NCBI RefSeq assembly: GCF_910592395.1
Contig: NC_088321.1
Span: 15,500,001 to 15,564,000 of the forward strand
Origin: Lineus longissimus
Taxonomy: Eukaryota > Nemertea > Pilidiophora > Heteronemertea > Lineidae
Direction of reading: 5' to 3'
Length of the DNA: 64,000 bases
Part shown: piece after piece, positions 22,028 to 33,649 of the stretch
Position numbering within the stretch: position 1 is the first letter of the stretch
Layout of the letters: each line of letters opens with the position of its first letter
Program-made: the position numbers and the translations under genes
The notes under the pieces: model-generated
Database searches by the model: none
The model's input: the letters and a program-made list of their open reading frames with translations, nothing else
Told to the model about the DNA's origin: nothing

Positions 22028-25000
22028 CGTGACGTCACAAGTTCGTCACGTGACTTTGAATATGGCCACGTTGGGTTACGTCTCAAGCTTGTATTTTCTG
22101 TAAAGAAAAATACATTACGATTCTTGATGAAGAAATTGGAATCCTTTGCCGGCCATTTTACCACAAACATATTGGAGCTGGACGACAGGAGAACCGCATG
22201 TAAATGTACATTCTGGCGGAAAGGGGGGGGGGGGGTGGTACTGAAAAATCGGGAAATTGTGCGTAAATATACGTACAAAATGAACGAACACTCGTCCCAT
22301 CTCTTTTAGCTCTCGACACACAATTTTTTCGCAAGATAACATAAACATCATCAGGTTTTGCTAGAAAGCAACACTTGTTGACACCTGCTCGTATCTAACC
22401 GTATGAACAGGCCTACGTCAGGTAGAACACAGGTTAAGAGGCTCAAACTAGGCCATACTTTGTCCCAGAAATAACCTCATTACTAAATTAGCAAGCAGGT
22501 AGTTGCTTCATGATTTGTGTTTATGATTTCATAAATAAAAATAAAGTAGGCCGAAGGGCCTACAAGTACAACCAACCTCGTCGATATTGATCAGAAGAAC
22601 TAGACCTATACGGTATGTAGCGTTATCTATAGCGGATCCTAGAATCAATATCACGCAAGCAGTTAAGTGTGTTTCACATGATTTATTGCGATTAATAAAA
22701 GTATCCTGATGACCACATTCCTGGCTTCCTCTGTACCAGATTTTAGGCTCCCAGCGATGCAGCTCGATTTCGTCATCATCATATCACACGTCCACATTGC
22801 AGAGGTTTTAGGCCTACGTTTCAAGAAGCTAGAGTCTGGATGATTTTTCTGTGACTACAATAATATTCGCTACTTAGGAATCAATTCAGGCCAATTAATC
22901 TGTGGCCTGAATTGGGTAAATTGGGTCATATCGGCACATTGTCATGTATCAAATGCAATTACAATCATCTATGTAACAGTAATTTTCGCGATGATTTCTT
23001 TCGTCTCAGGTGGTTCAGATAATGATTGTTGTTTTGTCGTAAATAACTCTCAACCTGAGAAAAACCGCCAAAATGGGGGAAAAAAAGGAATTTTGGGCAC
23101 AAAACGTACCCAAAAAAAATCAGATTTACGACTTTACACATAATATCCTGACCCATATAGGAAACGTAAGCCCCGGTTTTACAGTGTGTATAGAACACCC
23201 AACGACGCACACAAAGGTAAATGTTTGCAAAAGAATGCAAGTTTTTAAGAGCTCTGTGTGATTAGATCTCGATTTGCCTCCGTGTACTTGTAACTTAAGG
23301 AGCAGAGGGCATGTTTGCCTAACTATGCTTCCGGGTTTTTGCAAAACAACTATATTCTTAAAGGGACTATAGGCAGCTGCTAGGTAGGCAGGATAAAGTT
23401 GCCAATAGGGGTCTCTCTCATCTCACAGTACGTCAAAAGTATTCGCGCTTGTGCAATGAATATATTTAGTGCTGAATCTAACATGACCCAGTGCCCTTAC
23501 TGCGTAAATTAGTCACCTGCAGATGGTCAATTAAACCCAACTGCTCCTGCCGATAGTCCTCCTTTGACAGTAACCTGATATCTTGGGGAAGAGTTACATG
23601 GACATCATCGTATCACCACGTGCACTAGGAAATGTAAACAGTTAAAAGCAGGCAATTTGTGAAGATTTTGACTCGCATTCCCGAGGACGGGGGAGATGTT
23701 CCAATATCGCCTAATCTGGGTCGACCATCCGTTTCTGGGTCAATGTGTCACATGGCACAAGCAGCCTTAGCATGTGGGCAAATGCAACTGAAAACACGGG
23801 TTGTTCCCGAAAGGAATTGTGTTTGTCCGAGCTATCATTCTGGCCGTCTTCTTAGTCGTCTGTCGTCGCACTCGCATGCATCTCCAGCGACCATGGAAGG
23901 AGAGCACACCCCCAATGTATTAGAGAGGACAGAACGTATGCTCATATAACAATCTACACCATGCTTCGCCGGCCTATTAATTCGCATGCTGAAATTATCA
24001 AGTCGTCTGTTTTATGTATACATCGACCTCGTCAGGTCACAATGCAAGGCATGCGCAGCTGTCAGCAGATGGCAGATAAGATGGAAGATGTATAATCACT
24101 TACCTGTAACAGTCCTCCGTCCCCAAAGACCGTCTTCTCCTCTGTTGTCGCAGACGCTTCTGACCGGGTCTACTTTTCTTCAAGGTCTTCGGTCAGGTTT
24201 GAACAGGAGACTGGGACACAATAATAACTGCATTCGATGCAGTGCATTTCATTGTACGCAGTGTTAAGTTTGCTCTACTGAAACCGAACAATGGAAACGC
24301 GCAGCGGATGGGTTTGAAACTGAATCATTCAACGATACGGTATTGTGTGTATGTGTGTAGTCACGTAAGTGGAGGAGGAGGACCAGCTGCGCGAGGGATG
24401 TAGCAGCCGGTGATATATATGATATGGCACTCACTCGTTATGTTTACAGTTTCATCCGGGAATTTTCGGTGATTTTCAAGAGTAAAATCATTAAACAATC
24501 TTTCTGAAGAGCGGTAAGCACCAAAGTCTACGGATCGTACATGGTCGAGCGCGACACAGGTATAACAACGCTTGCTTGGTATTTAGTCAGAGGTGTCGAC
24601 CTCAATCCAGGTTTCCCTGAGGGACGTTGGCTGGAAAGGGCCCGCCGTTTGATGCAACATTCCATAGCAGTAGGGAAGTTGCGCTTCTCGAAAGTGTATG
24701 TATCCATTTGCCCATTTTGTCCATTTAAATCTTTCCATGGGGGATCATGCCTTCAAGTGGAAGAAAGGATGACACACGGGTAAGCCTATGAGGTCCTGAT
24801 GTCATTGGATCGAGAGCACAAGATGGTACAGACCTCAGCTTCATCAGATCCTATATAAAATGCATTACAAAACTACGAAACAATACCGGTAATTATAAAG
24901 TATATCTTTATTATGAAAATATTGAGCGAAGTCCATGATTACAAAACTCAAATTAGGACGATTATTTCAGCGACGACGCAAGGCCGAACTAATCACTACA

Positions 25001-26660
25001 TTACCAAGTCTTCCCATAAAAGAACCTCCCGCCACCGAAAATTTGCTCTCCCAGCAAGGGCAACTCAGTAGGGATGTTAGGTCGGCCCTGACTCCGAGAA
25101 CGGAATGAGGAGATTCCATATTAGAGCTACAATACGTGACAAACAGCACCCTGAGATTTAGTTTTTTTCACGCCTTCGTCATTACAAAATAAAACGCTTG
25201 AAATATCGAGAGGTGGAGTATTTAGAAAACCACTGGTTATACCAGGATGCATGATTAGCTATGCTGGACGTAATCCTTTCCCAATGGTTTCCTTGGGCAG
25301 CCACCGATGACAAAATCGTAATGATAAATGATAAAATGATAAATGATAAAATTTTAAGAGCATTATGAATGGCCGGTCACTGCACCGGCCGGGTCTCCGC
25401 GACATTTTCATATTGTCCGCGAAGAAAGAAAAACATGGATTTTCAGCGGATAACGCCAGTTTTTTCCACGCACGCCTGACAAAATCTCATCCAGATTGGC
25501 TGATCGTGCCTCGGGGACTTGAGGCAAAAAGTGCTAATTAGAGGAGGAGATTAATTTTTCTGGCCAGAAATAGTTATTCCGGCAAAAAATGATTTCTTGC
25601 TCTCATTAGTCCTTTTTTCCTCAAATCCCTCTGATGAATACAGGTGCACAAGGAGTTCGATATTTATTGTAAGCCAACAGCAGAAGCAACGTTTCATTTC
25701 CGACCACAGTGTAAGCTTATTATCAGCAAGACCACAACAAATACTTCAAATGTGCTTCTGGCAAGACGGTTTTGCGGCTTGATTTGATAATCTGGCTAAG
25801 AATGATTTGAGGACGTGTTCCAATCAGCAATACCAAGTAATGAACTAAAGCACGGAATATAATACGTTAATTTCCGTAGATCAGTGTCAGGCAAGCTTTC
25901 CCGAACTGCAAGGTGCCGCCTGAACCAGCTCTTTCGCCTGGATTCCCGCCCTGGTTAAGATCCTGACATCCTGAGGAAATACGGGTTACATTCGTTTCTC
26001 TAACCCTGCCCTCTGAGCATGGTTGGAGAGGAGAACTTTAACCACTGATTTCCTCATTACACTCTCGCTATGACACGTGTCATTTCTAAAAATAGGTGAA
26101 ATCTGTGCATTTCTTGTTGATTCCAGTATGATTCCCTATTTTCTCTCTGTCAATTTGTGTACGACACACGTTGACAATCGGTAATTGACAATCGATTTGG
26201 CGAGATATCGCGCTTTTTAAAATCATATTGTGTAAAATGTTCTACATTCAGCCACATGTTGGCATAGCTAGATCGAGAGTTGGGAAACTCTATCATCTAC
26301 AGGCGCGCGTGGTATCGGGCAACAACTTGCCGATCGGGGAGCTTTGTTTGATTGGTGATTACAGTAAGTACATGGAAAGACAAATTAGATCAGGAGGCAG
26401 CTTTGCCACACGAACCAAGCCATACCAATGACGATGAGTTGGGTTGAGGCCGACATATCTGTTCATATCGTTAAGGAACTAGCTGCCATTTACATCTACG
26501 AACCTATAGCAAATACAAGCGTTACAATATAGTTACAAGATGTCACTACAATAAAGACTTTTCTCTGCCAGTCCACAACAGCAAATGCACTACAAGTACA
26601 CAGCTCATTTTAAATTTTCGAACAGCATCCACGGCTATGACTGAGGTTGTATGGATCAGT
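22028..26660. other. Spacer between OTOP genes B and C
   Basis: Contains the likely 5' UTR of gene B (22028-22097 and a possible distal exon ending at 24104), a 13-G run at 22223-22235 and a short (atgataa)n microsatellite at 25321-25353. No coding exon is supported; the open frames present lack splice context. Confidence 0.45.
24104..24260 (-). other. Possible 5' UTR exon of OTOP gene B
   Basis: On the minus strand a GA-rich stretch ends at an excellent donor (ACAG|gtaagtg) with GT at 24103-24102. It has no long open frame. The next good acceptor on that strand is at 22098, 70 bases before the gene B start codon. It would fit as a noncoding first exon; its upstream edge is a guess. Confidence 0.3.
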
Positions 26661-26664
26661 TTGT

Positions 26665-29600
26665 CTATTCTTCCTTTCTCATCTCGTAAGCATTCACCCA
26701 AACTTCTGATAAACAAACAGTCGTATGGTATCGGTAAAAGATAACAAGAGGAACCAACATGTGCGACACAACAGACCAAGCGACCCGGTCAAAATAAATC
26801 ACCCTCACTCCAGAAACCTCTGCTTTTTCCATCTCAAAAGTATTGACCAACCACATGGCGAGGTTTACCATCACTAGGAACGAGATTACCGCACGCCCTG
26901 GCTTCCTGCGCACGTGATCCTCATGCCCAGCGCACCTGCGCATACTGTCAAGCACAAACACCGTCTGTATTCCTGATTGGACGAAATTCAAAATGGCGCG
27001 GATTAAATACAAATATGTGGTGTCTTGGTAACCGCCGGCTAAGTCTGAGATAGCTGATATTCCGAGCAATGTAGAGTATGTAAAGACGCCACCTTGCGCC
27101 ATTATTAGTAACTTGTCATCAAAGGTGTCCTTTTCCAGCGGGTGAAACTTTAAATTGTGGATGTATTTGAATCCAAAGCAGACGGCTACTAAACAACTGA
27201 ACAACGCGACTAATTCTGTGCAGACGTAAACGTAAGTTGAGTAGTTTTCGGGGGAAACTTCGAGGTCTCCTTCCCGTATCACCAGGAAAACGACCACACC
27301 AACACTAACAAACGCGGACACAATAATCCCGAAAATCAACCAGATGATGTTGTCAAATCCTCGCCATAAGCTCCTGAACGTCGCGCACGTGACTTTCACG
27401 TGCTCACTCTTGTACGACGCCAGACTCCTCTGTGACGCCACCACACTCTCCTCCCCCCCATCTTTCGCTGCCTGTTCTTGTTCGATGACTTTGCCGACGT
27501 TTAAGTACATTTTGAAGGCGGCGGAGGCGGCGATTAGGCTGAATTCAATGAGGCAGGGGAATGTGTAGGGGGCAACCTTATCTGCTATGGTGTCAATGTG
27601 ATGGCAACGCAGCGTTTCATTGGCTGAAAAAGAGGAGACGATGACGTCAAATTTGGGACGGTAACGAGCCCAAGCCATAGCCCATTTAAAAAAATCAAGT
27701 TTTTAACCCAAATCAACAATTGAAAGGCATGAAGAATGAAAAACATCAACTTCGAGGGGGCAGTTCGTCTCGCGAAGCACAAACATGGCAAAACGGAATG
27801 CGGCGATTACACTTAACCACTGACTTAAACTTACCGTTCGTCTCTTCAACCTTCTCATCAGCAAACATCTCTCCCACATCTTCGACAATCTCTGTAGTAC
27901 AAGCGGAGAGCCATACCGACATATTCGCGGCGATCAAATGCACGAGACAAATGCGGACAAACGGCTTGTGTTTGTTGATCACAACCTGTCAAGATAAAGA
28001 GAAAAAATGAATCATGCTGACTCCAACGCAGGCAGAATACTTCAGGAGAGAAACACGGCAAAATTTTCGACCAATACACGTACCTGGTGAAATTTAAAGA
28101 TGAAGACAGTTTCCATTCCAAGGAAAACTAGGAAGGAAGTTTGTGTGAAGATGTGCACCTTGGAAACACATTCCATATTTATATTATTATCAAAAGGCTC
28201 TATTATTCTCAGCACTTTCAGTATCACGGCTCCGAGTGCAAAAACTGAAAGAAAAATGTCAACATGAGATCACAGGATTATTCAGTCGAAAATTCAAAAA
28301 CACCGGGGTTATTAAGTGGCACTGTTTACAGTGTATGGAGCACTGTGCCTCGTTGTGGAGGCAGCGGTTGTTCGTACGCAGACATTACCACTTTTGGTTG
28401 GTGAAATATCTTGAAGCAGTCAAAACCACATTGAGGCGTTTTAGAATTGACACCACGCTGTCGGCACAGGAGTGCGGGGAGCTGTCATTTCCCTTCGAAC
28501 CCCGTGCTTGAGAGATCCGGCCCACAGTTTTATGTATACATGTACATTGAGATTCATAGGCTCATTCGAAATCCGCCAAACCTGCCGTCTGCAGCCGAGT
28601 GGTTTAAAAGTAATACTAACCTACAGTACCGATTCTGGTGTAAAGGTTCAGACCCTCCTCCGCCATGCTCAGCGGTGGGCCAATCTCCGTGGAAGAGGGA
28701 GGCTCATAGTCCCGTGGCGCCTTGTGACCTTGGGTGCCATTGGACCCGTTGGTGACTCCGGGGATCTTTCCTTCAGCTTTATTGTCTATGCTGGTCTCTG
28801 AGCCTGCGTTCATATTCTCAAGAGCTGCAAGAACAGACAACGACATGACGTGTTTACCGCAAAGTAAGGTTTTGTGTGATTTTAAGGGTTGACCATAGAT
28901 ACCACCATTTTGGATAGAACTTGAAATAAAACTCGATCATTCAAAACGAAGTGAATGCAAATTTCAAGGTAGTGAGTCAACTCTTTGTTGTACAGAGATA
29001 GGACTCCCACCTTCGAAACTGGAAAATTTCCAATTAATCTAATGCCGGGTATGAAGTAATGTCAACATCACAAATGTAGCATATGTTCTCTGACGTCTCT
29101 AAAACATCGGTCGCTAATACTAAAAGCAAAGCGTCATGACTTCCGGTATAACCTCCCCGACCCGAATCCATTTTACTTCCTGTTTCCGACAATTGTATTG
29201 TTGTGTTAATTGCACGACCGACAAAGGGATGTCAGAATAGTTGTTGTCCATGCCACTTTAGCCTTTTAGCACTAAAAGGCGGAAGTGCCACGGTGTTTGA
29301 GCAAGAGTATAACAGCATCCCAGACCATCTTAAAGCCATCCAAAATGCTTTGGTTAAAAAAATGCGCATCAACCCATTCTTTGAATCTAATATTCAACGA
29401 TCACGCGTATGAAGTCATTTTTTACTGTTTATTGGATTTTCTTTGCCGGAAAAGATAAAATGTAGTTATATCTATACACTATACCTTGACACCATTTTCC
29501 CTCTCTGCCCTTCCATGCATAAAACTCAAGCTCGATTTTTGACCTTTTGCCGACACAACCCAAAAAAGTACCGATGGACATAAAATGTAATACTTCTACA

Positions 29601-32600
29601 CCTTTTCCCCTTTTTATTCTTCCACCATACAGAAAACACAAGCAAATTCAAACTAAAATTCAAATTCAAATCGTTTATTGCACTAAAACGCCCACAAGTA
29701 ATACGCCCACAAGTAAACGTCCATGGTAACAAACAGGAAGTGTTGAGCACCGAGAGAAATGTCGTACACCAGTTGCAATGGGCAAAGGGAAAATACCATA
29801 GAAGATGAGCTTCATCAAATATTCATATGAGTTCATTTTACAATTGGAAGTTTGCCAGAGTTAGAGAGAAAGCTGCTACGTAGGGAAATCGGGTGATGTC
29901 GGTTACGTCTCCGACAGATGCCTGATCTAATAAAATAGTCTCATGTGGAAGTGATAACCTAAAAAGATAGTAATTTTGGCTCCATGGGGTACTTGATATC
30001 TTAACGCGTTTTCAGCTCGTCCAAGCCGTATCAAAGCACGTACTACAAATTGTGAGCTTGAAGCATTTTATTCACAGTTAAGACGTCTGTTGTCATGGTT
30101 GATTTACTCACATGATATAAGCAGCCATTTTGTGTCTAACGGACATCCCCTTCACAGGAAGTGAGACCTTTACGATTATTCCTTTATGACTTCACCTATG
30201 ATGTGAAATGGATATCAATCCAACAAGACATCCAAAGGACTAATATGATTTGGCTGTAGTCCATTTACACCCATTTGATGTCAAATAAACATCCGTCCAG
30301 CAAGATGTCAAATAAAATGGCTGTCGATCACCAGATTTCCCTTTGGGCAGTTTTTTCCGTCAAATGACAAATTGCTTTGGTATTCAAAGGAAAACTAAAG
30401 GAAAGTCTAAACTACTAGCAAGCAGATTATAGCTACAAAATATAGGGGGCGCAATACCATCGTCCTGGACCGAAAGAAGCTGGACTTGAGAGGGGTCAAC
30501 ACCAGAAAGGTGGTCATTGCTTTGCTGTCTGTCTGCAAATCAAAATAAACATCGGAGTATTTTACTTTAGACTTATTAAAAGCCTCTTCTCAGCTTTAAC
30601 TATTTCCCGTTAGCCTATTTCAAGGGACAACTTGAGATGTGTTGAGATATGTTGGTTTTTCATACAAAAATGTCTTCCAGCAGGGCCGTGACATCTCCAA
30701 ACAGGATCATTGAGAAAAGTAATTGAACTGCATTAAACAATGCACTAGAACTGGGTGTATCCATGAGTTTCACGAGCAATGTCCAAGACTGCTTCACAAC
30801 CCTGACAGATCAGACTTAGTGTGATGCGATACTACGAGTGGCGGCGCATGGTGGCAAGCAGAGGTACTATGCTCCTGGCTAGATCCTATGACGCCCAAGT
30901 TGTCCCCATAGAGGATCTGCCGTCATAAAGAATAAGAATATGGGTCATGACCCCTGATATGAGTAAATTGTAATGTCGCAAATCATCTGGATTCTTGACA
31001 TGGTGAATAGAACTGTTCATGGCCAGTGCTTTTGACTCTTTGGCAAAACTCTTCAAGATTATTAAAATTGATAAAAGCCAGCTGAACACACAAACATGAA
31101 AATGTAAAACTAGTATGACCAACAAAATTGAAGGACATGTACATGCAAATGGTTATCATATAGATGATATCGACCACTCTTGCCTGTTGAAAGTTCATCC
31201 CATACACGTTTAACATATATTTGCAATGTTCTATGTTTTGCAATGTTCCTTAAGAAAGCGTGTGCATGCACGTGTTTGGCCAATCTAGACAGTGTATCGA
31301 GAGGAGTTTCAACTCTCGGTTCTGTCACAAGCAGGCAATCATTTGAAAAGTTCACCACTTTTGTAAAAAGTATCAGAAATTTCAGATTTTAGTGAGAAAT
31401 TTACTCCCCTCTCTTTCCCAGACTAATGTTTTTAGTTCATTAACTCATCTTTTGCTCGCCCCTTTAAACACGTATGATATAGTACTAACCACTAAAACTT
31501 CTGAAAAAAAAACTTTTTTGATACAAATCGCAACCAGACAGCCGTCATAACACATTAAATTACAATGCATTTGATATCGCTCAAGATGCTTTTAGCTCTT
31601 ACTGTCGAAATTATTAATCACATGCTATTTTCTACTTGGCCTTTGCACCAGAGTCAATTTAAACACTAAATTATGTTATTCACTGGTCGCTTCTCGCTTA
31701 AAGTGTTCTTGACTATTAGGTTATGTGTTTTTTATTCCCTCCTATTGTCTGGCACTCTTGATGACTTTGAATCAACTTTGGTCAACAGAAATCATCTTAT
31801 AATTGGTTACGGGTAAAAATTTCAAAGAAAAAACGCTCATGCACATTTACAAAAAAATACGTGTCAAATATTCATTCCCAATAGCTCCTTTCTTTTTGAA
31901 TGAACGTTGGCAAAATATCTGGTTTGACTTCATTCAAAAACAAAAAGAGTCATTAAGAATTAAAAGTGTACGTGTATTTTTTTGACACGTAGTACATTCA
32001 ACTTACCCTTTTCCAGTTCATCTCTTCCAGCTTCTGCTGAAGATTTCCCTCCTTGGCGTAAGATATAGATGAAGAAGTACCCTAGGATAACGATGGACTG
32101 CATCATGACGAGGATCAGGAAGACCTAAAATAGTCACAAGAGATAAAAAAATCATTTGGGCTGTCGGAGAGGCGCAGTGGCAAGACCAGCGCAAGTCACC
32201 TCCGAGGTCCCGGGTTCGATTCCCGGTCAGTCTCGGTACACTCACGTGATAGAGAGGGCGACTTTCTCGGATAGTGTAGGTTTCCTCTGGGGTCGCCAGT
32301 TTCCTCCTTCTAACATTATTAATACTATCACCAAATATTGTTTATTGAGTTGATATTGCCCTAGTATACGCTCAGCTCTATACTCAATAATTAACTCAAG
32401 AAGAGATGTACACGGTTCTCAGGAAAGAGGCCTAGGAAATGTTCGCATCGCAAAAAACCAGCCAAACCTTTCTTTAATTAATTGGTCAATTTATGAATTA
32501 AAGATATGTCTCAATTTGAAAACTAGGTCACTTTGATGTACACGATACCGACGTCTAGAACTTCGCTGTTGCCGAACGAGATAAACGGTCCTGTTTGAGT

Positions 32601-33516
32601 CTGTAAAGTTGAAACAACTTTAAAAAGTGCTTACGTCGCTAGCTTCGCACCCTCGGTTAAATACTTTTGGGAGATTCTACCTTCGTTGCTGATGAGGAAA
32701 TACTTGTATAGCGATTGCTTACCTCGCTGTATAAGCGATGTCTGTCGCTTGATTTCGTGAGTACATCGCATATGGGAAACACTAAACCGAACACACAGAA
32801 GACCATACAATACATGAGGCAGCATATACGCGTTAGTGCCGACCTGAAAGTAAGCAACATCATACAATACATGCGTTAGTGCCGACCTAAAAGTAAGCGA
32901 CGTTATACATAACGTGTGGTAGAACATACGTGTTAGTGCCGACCTGAAAGTAAGCAACGTAATACATGTGTTGGAACATACGCGTTAGTGCCGACCTGAA
33001 AGTAAGCAACGTAATACATGTGCACGTTGCTTACTTTCAGGTCGGCACTAACGCGTATGTTCTGCCTCATGTATTTTATAATGTGTTTGTACCGACCTGA
33101 AAGTAAGCACGTTGCTTACTTTCAGGTCGGCACTAACGCGTATGTTCCAACACATTCATTACGTTGCTTACTTTCAGGTCGGCACAAGCACATTATAGAA
33201 CACATAAGGCAGAACATAAGTGTTTTAGCCTATCTGAAAGTAAGCAATATACGACGCATCATGCATCCTGAGATCAGACTTTTTTTACTCCTACGTCATA
33301 TGCAAACTATATCTTGAAAATTGGTTATGCCCGGATGCGCATCATAATGCATTGCATACTACTAGTGCTGGAGTATTGATACTCTGAACATCTTTTGACC
33401 TAATAAAAGTGAAGGCAGAGTATTTCGCATTTTACTAACCTCTGCTGCCGGATGTCATGTTTGGTGTGCTTGAAAACTACCGGCGGACTGCTCTGCGTCC
33501 CCACGCACAGCACCAT
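26665..33516 (-). CDS. Otopetrin proton channel, gene C (7 coding exons)
   Basis: Exons 33516-33440, 32843-32723, 32124-32007, 28824-28621, 28244-28084, 27985-27835 and 27623-26665 join in the same phase pattern as genes A and B and give 596 residues. Twelve helices and the OTOP stretches A-P-Y-T-F-P-C-L-I-E-F-S-L-I, K-P-G-R-A-V-I-S-F and L-V-P-L-V-I-F-Y-R-Y-H-T are present. The N-terminus (26 residues) is unrelated to that of A and B, and the helix 6-7 loop is longer and charged. An in-frame stop lies three codons before the ATG. An acceptor at 33644-33645 marks the start of this exon's 5' UTR part. Intron 3 is long (about 3.2 kb) and repeat-filled. A SINE-like element lies 35 bases from the exon 3 acceptor, and an array of copied splice junctions precedes exon 2. 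Confidence 0.92.
28825..32006. other. Intron 3 of OTOP gene C, with repeats
   Basis: Holds a repeat at 30649-30760 shared with 35742-35862, a second at 30838-30912 shared with 8808-8883, and two loosely similar aacaagacatcc/agcaagatgtc segments at about 30195-30320. No further exon is needed or seen. Confidence 0.6.
32159..32355 (+). mobile_element. tRNA-derived SINE in intron 2 of OTOP gene C
   Basis: A tRNA-like head (32159-32235) has an A box around ggcgcagtgg and a perfect B box, gggttcgattcc, flanked by ccc...ggt stem bases. It is followed by a body with ggtttcctctggggtcgcca-type sequence that recalls conserved central domains of metazoan SINEs, and an AT-rich end. It runs opposite to the host gene and begins only 35 bases upstream (in gene direction) of exon 3, so it may supply or displace the branch point. 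Confidence 0.72.
32829..33240. repeat. Array of copied intron-exon junctions before OTOP-C exon 2
   Basis: The core ccgacctgaaagtaag, which on the minus strand is the exon 2 acceptor plus the first exon bases, occurs at about 32840 (the real junction), 32881 (one change), 32939, 32991 and 33092. It occurs inverted at about 33030, 33113 and 33168, and a decayed copy lies near 33220. Most copies carry 15-20 bases of exon (gcactaacgcgtatg) and a few bases of intron (caacgt). Spacers vary. Confidence 0.9.
32974..33062. repeat. Perfect 39-bp inverted repeat with 11-bp spacer
   Basis: Arms 32974-33012 and 33024-33062 are exact reverse complements around aatacatgtgc. Each arm is one junction unit of the array. 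A second inverted pair, 33092-33109 and 33113-33130, has 18-base arms and a 3-base spacer. Confidence 0.93.
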
Positions 33517-33649
33517 TTTGCTTCAATCAGCTTGGTCACGTGATTCTCTGACAAGACGGCCGCAGGGACTGGCCCCTTTCCTGATAGTCGTCGGGAGCTC
33601 CTATTGGCTATTGGTATCAACGAACTCTCTTCAAAGACGGGACCTGTAA

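Noticed and set aside
32829-33240. CRISPR-like array of repeats and spacers
   Set aside because: Units occur in both orientations, contain a eukaryotic splice junction, and spacers are not uniform; the genome is animal-like.
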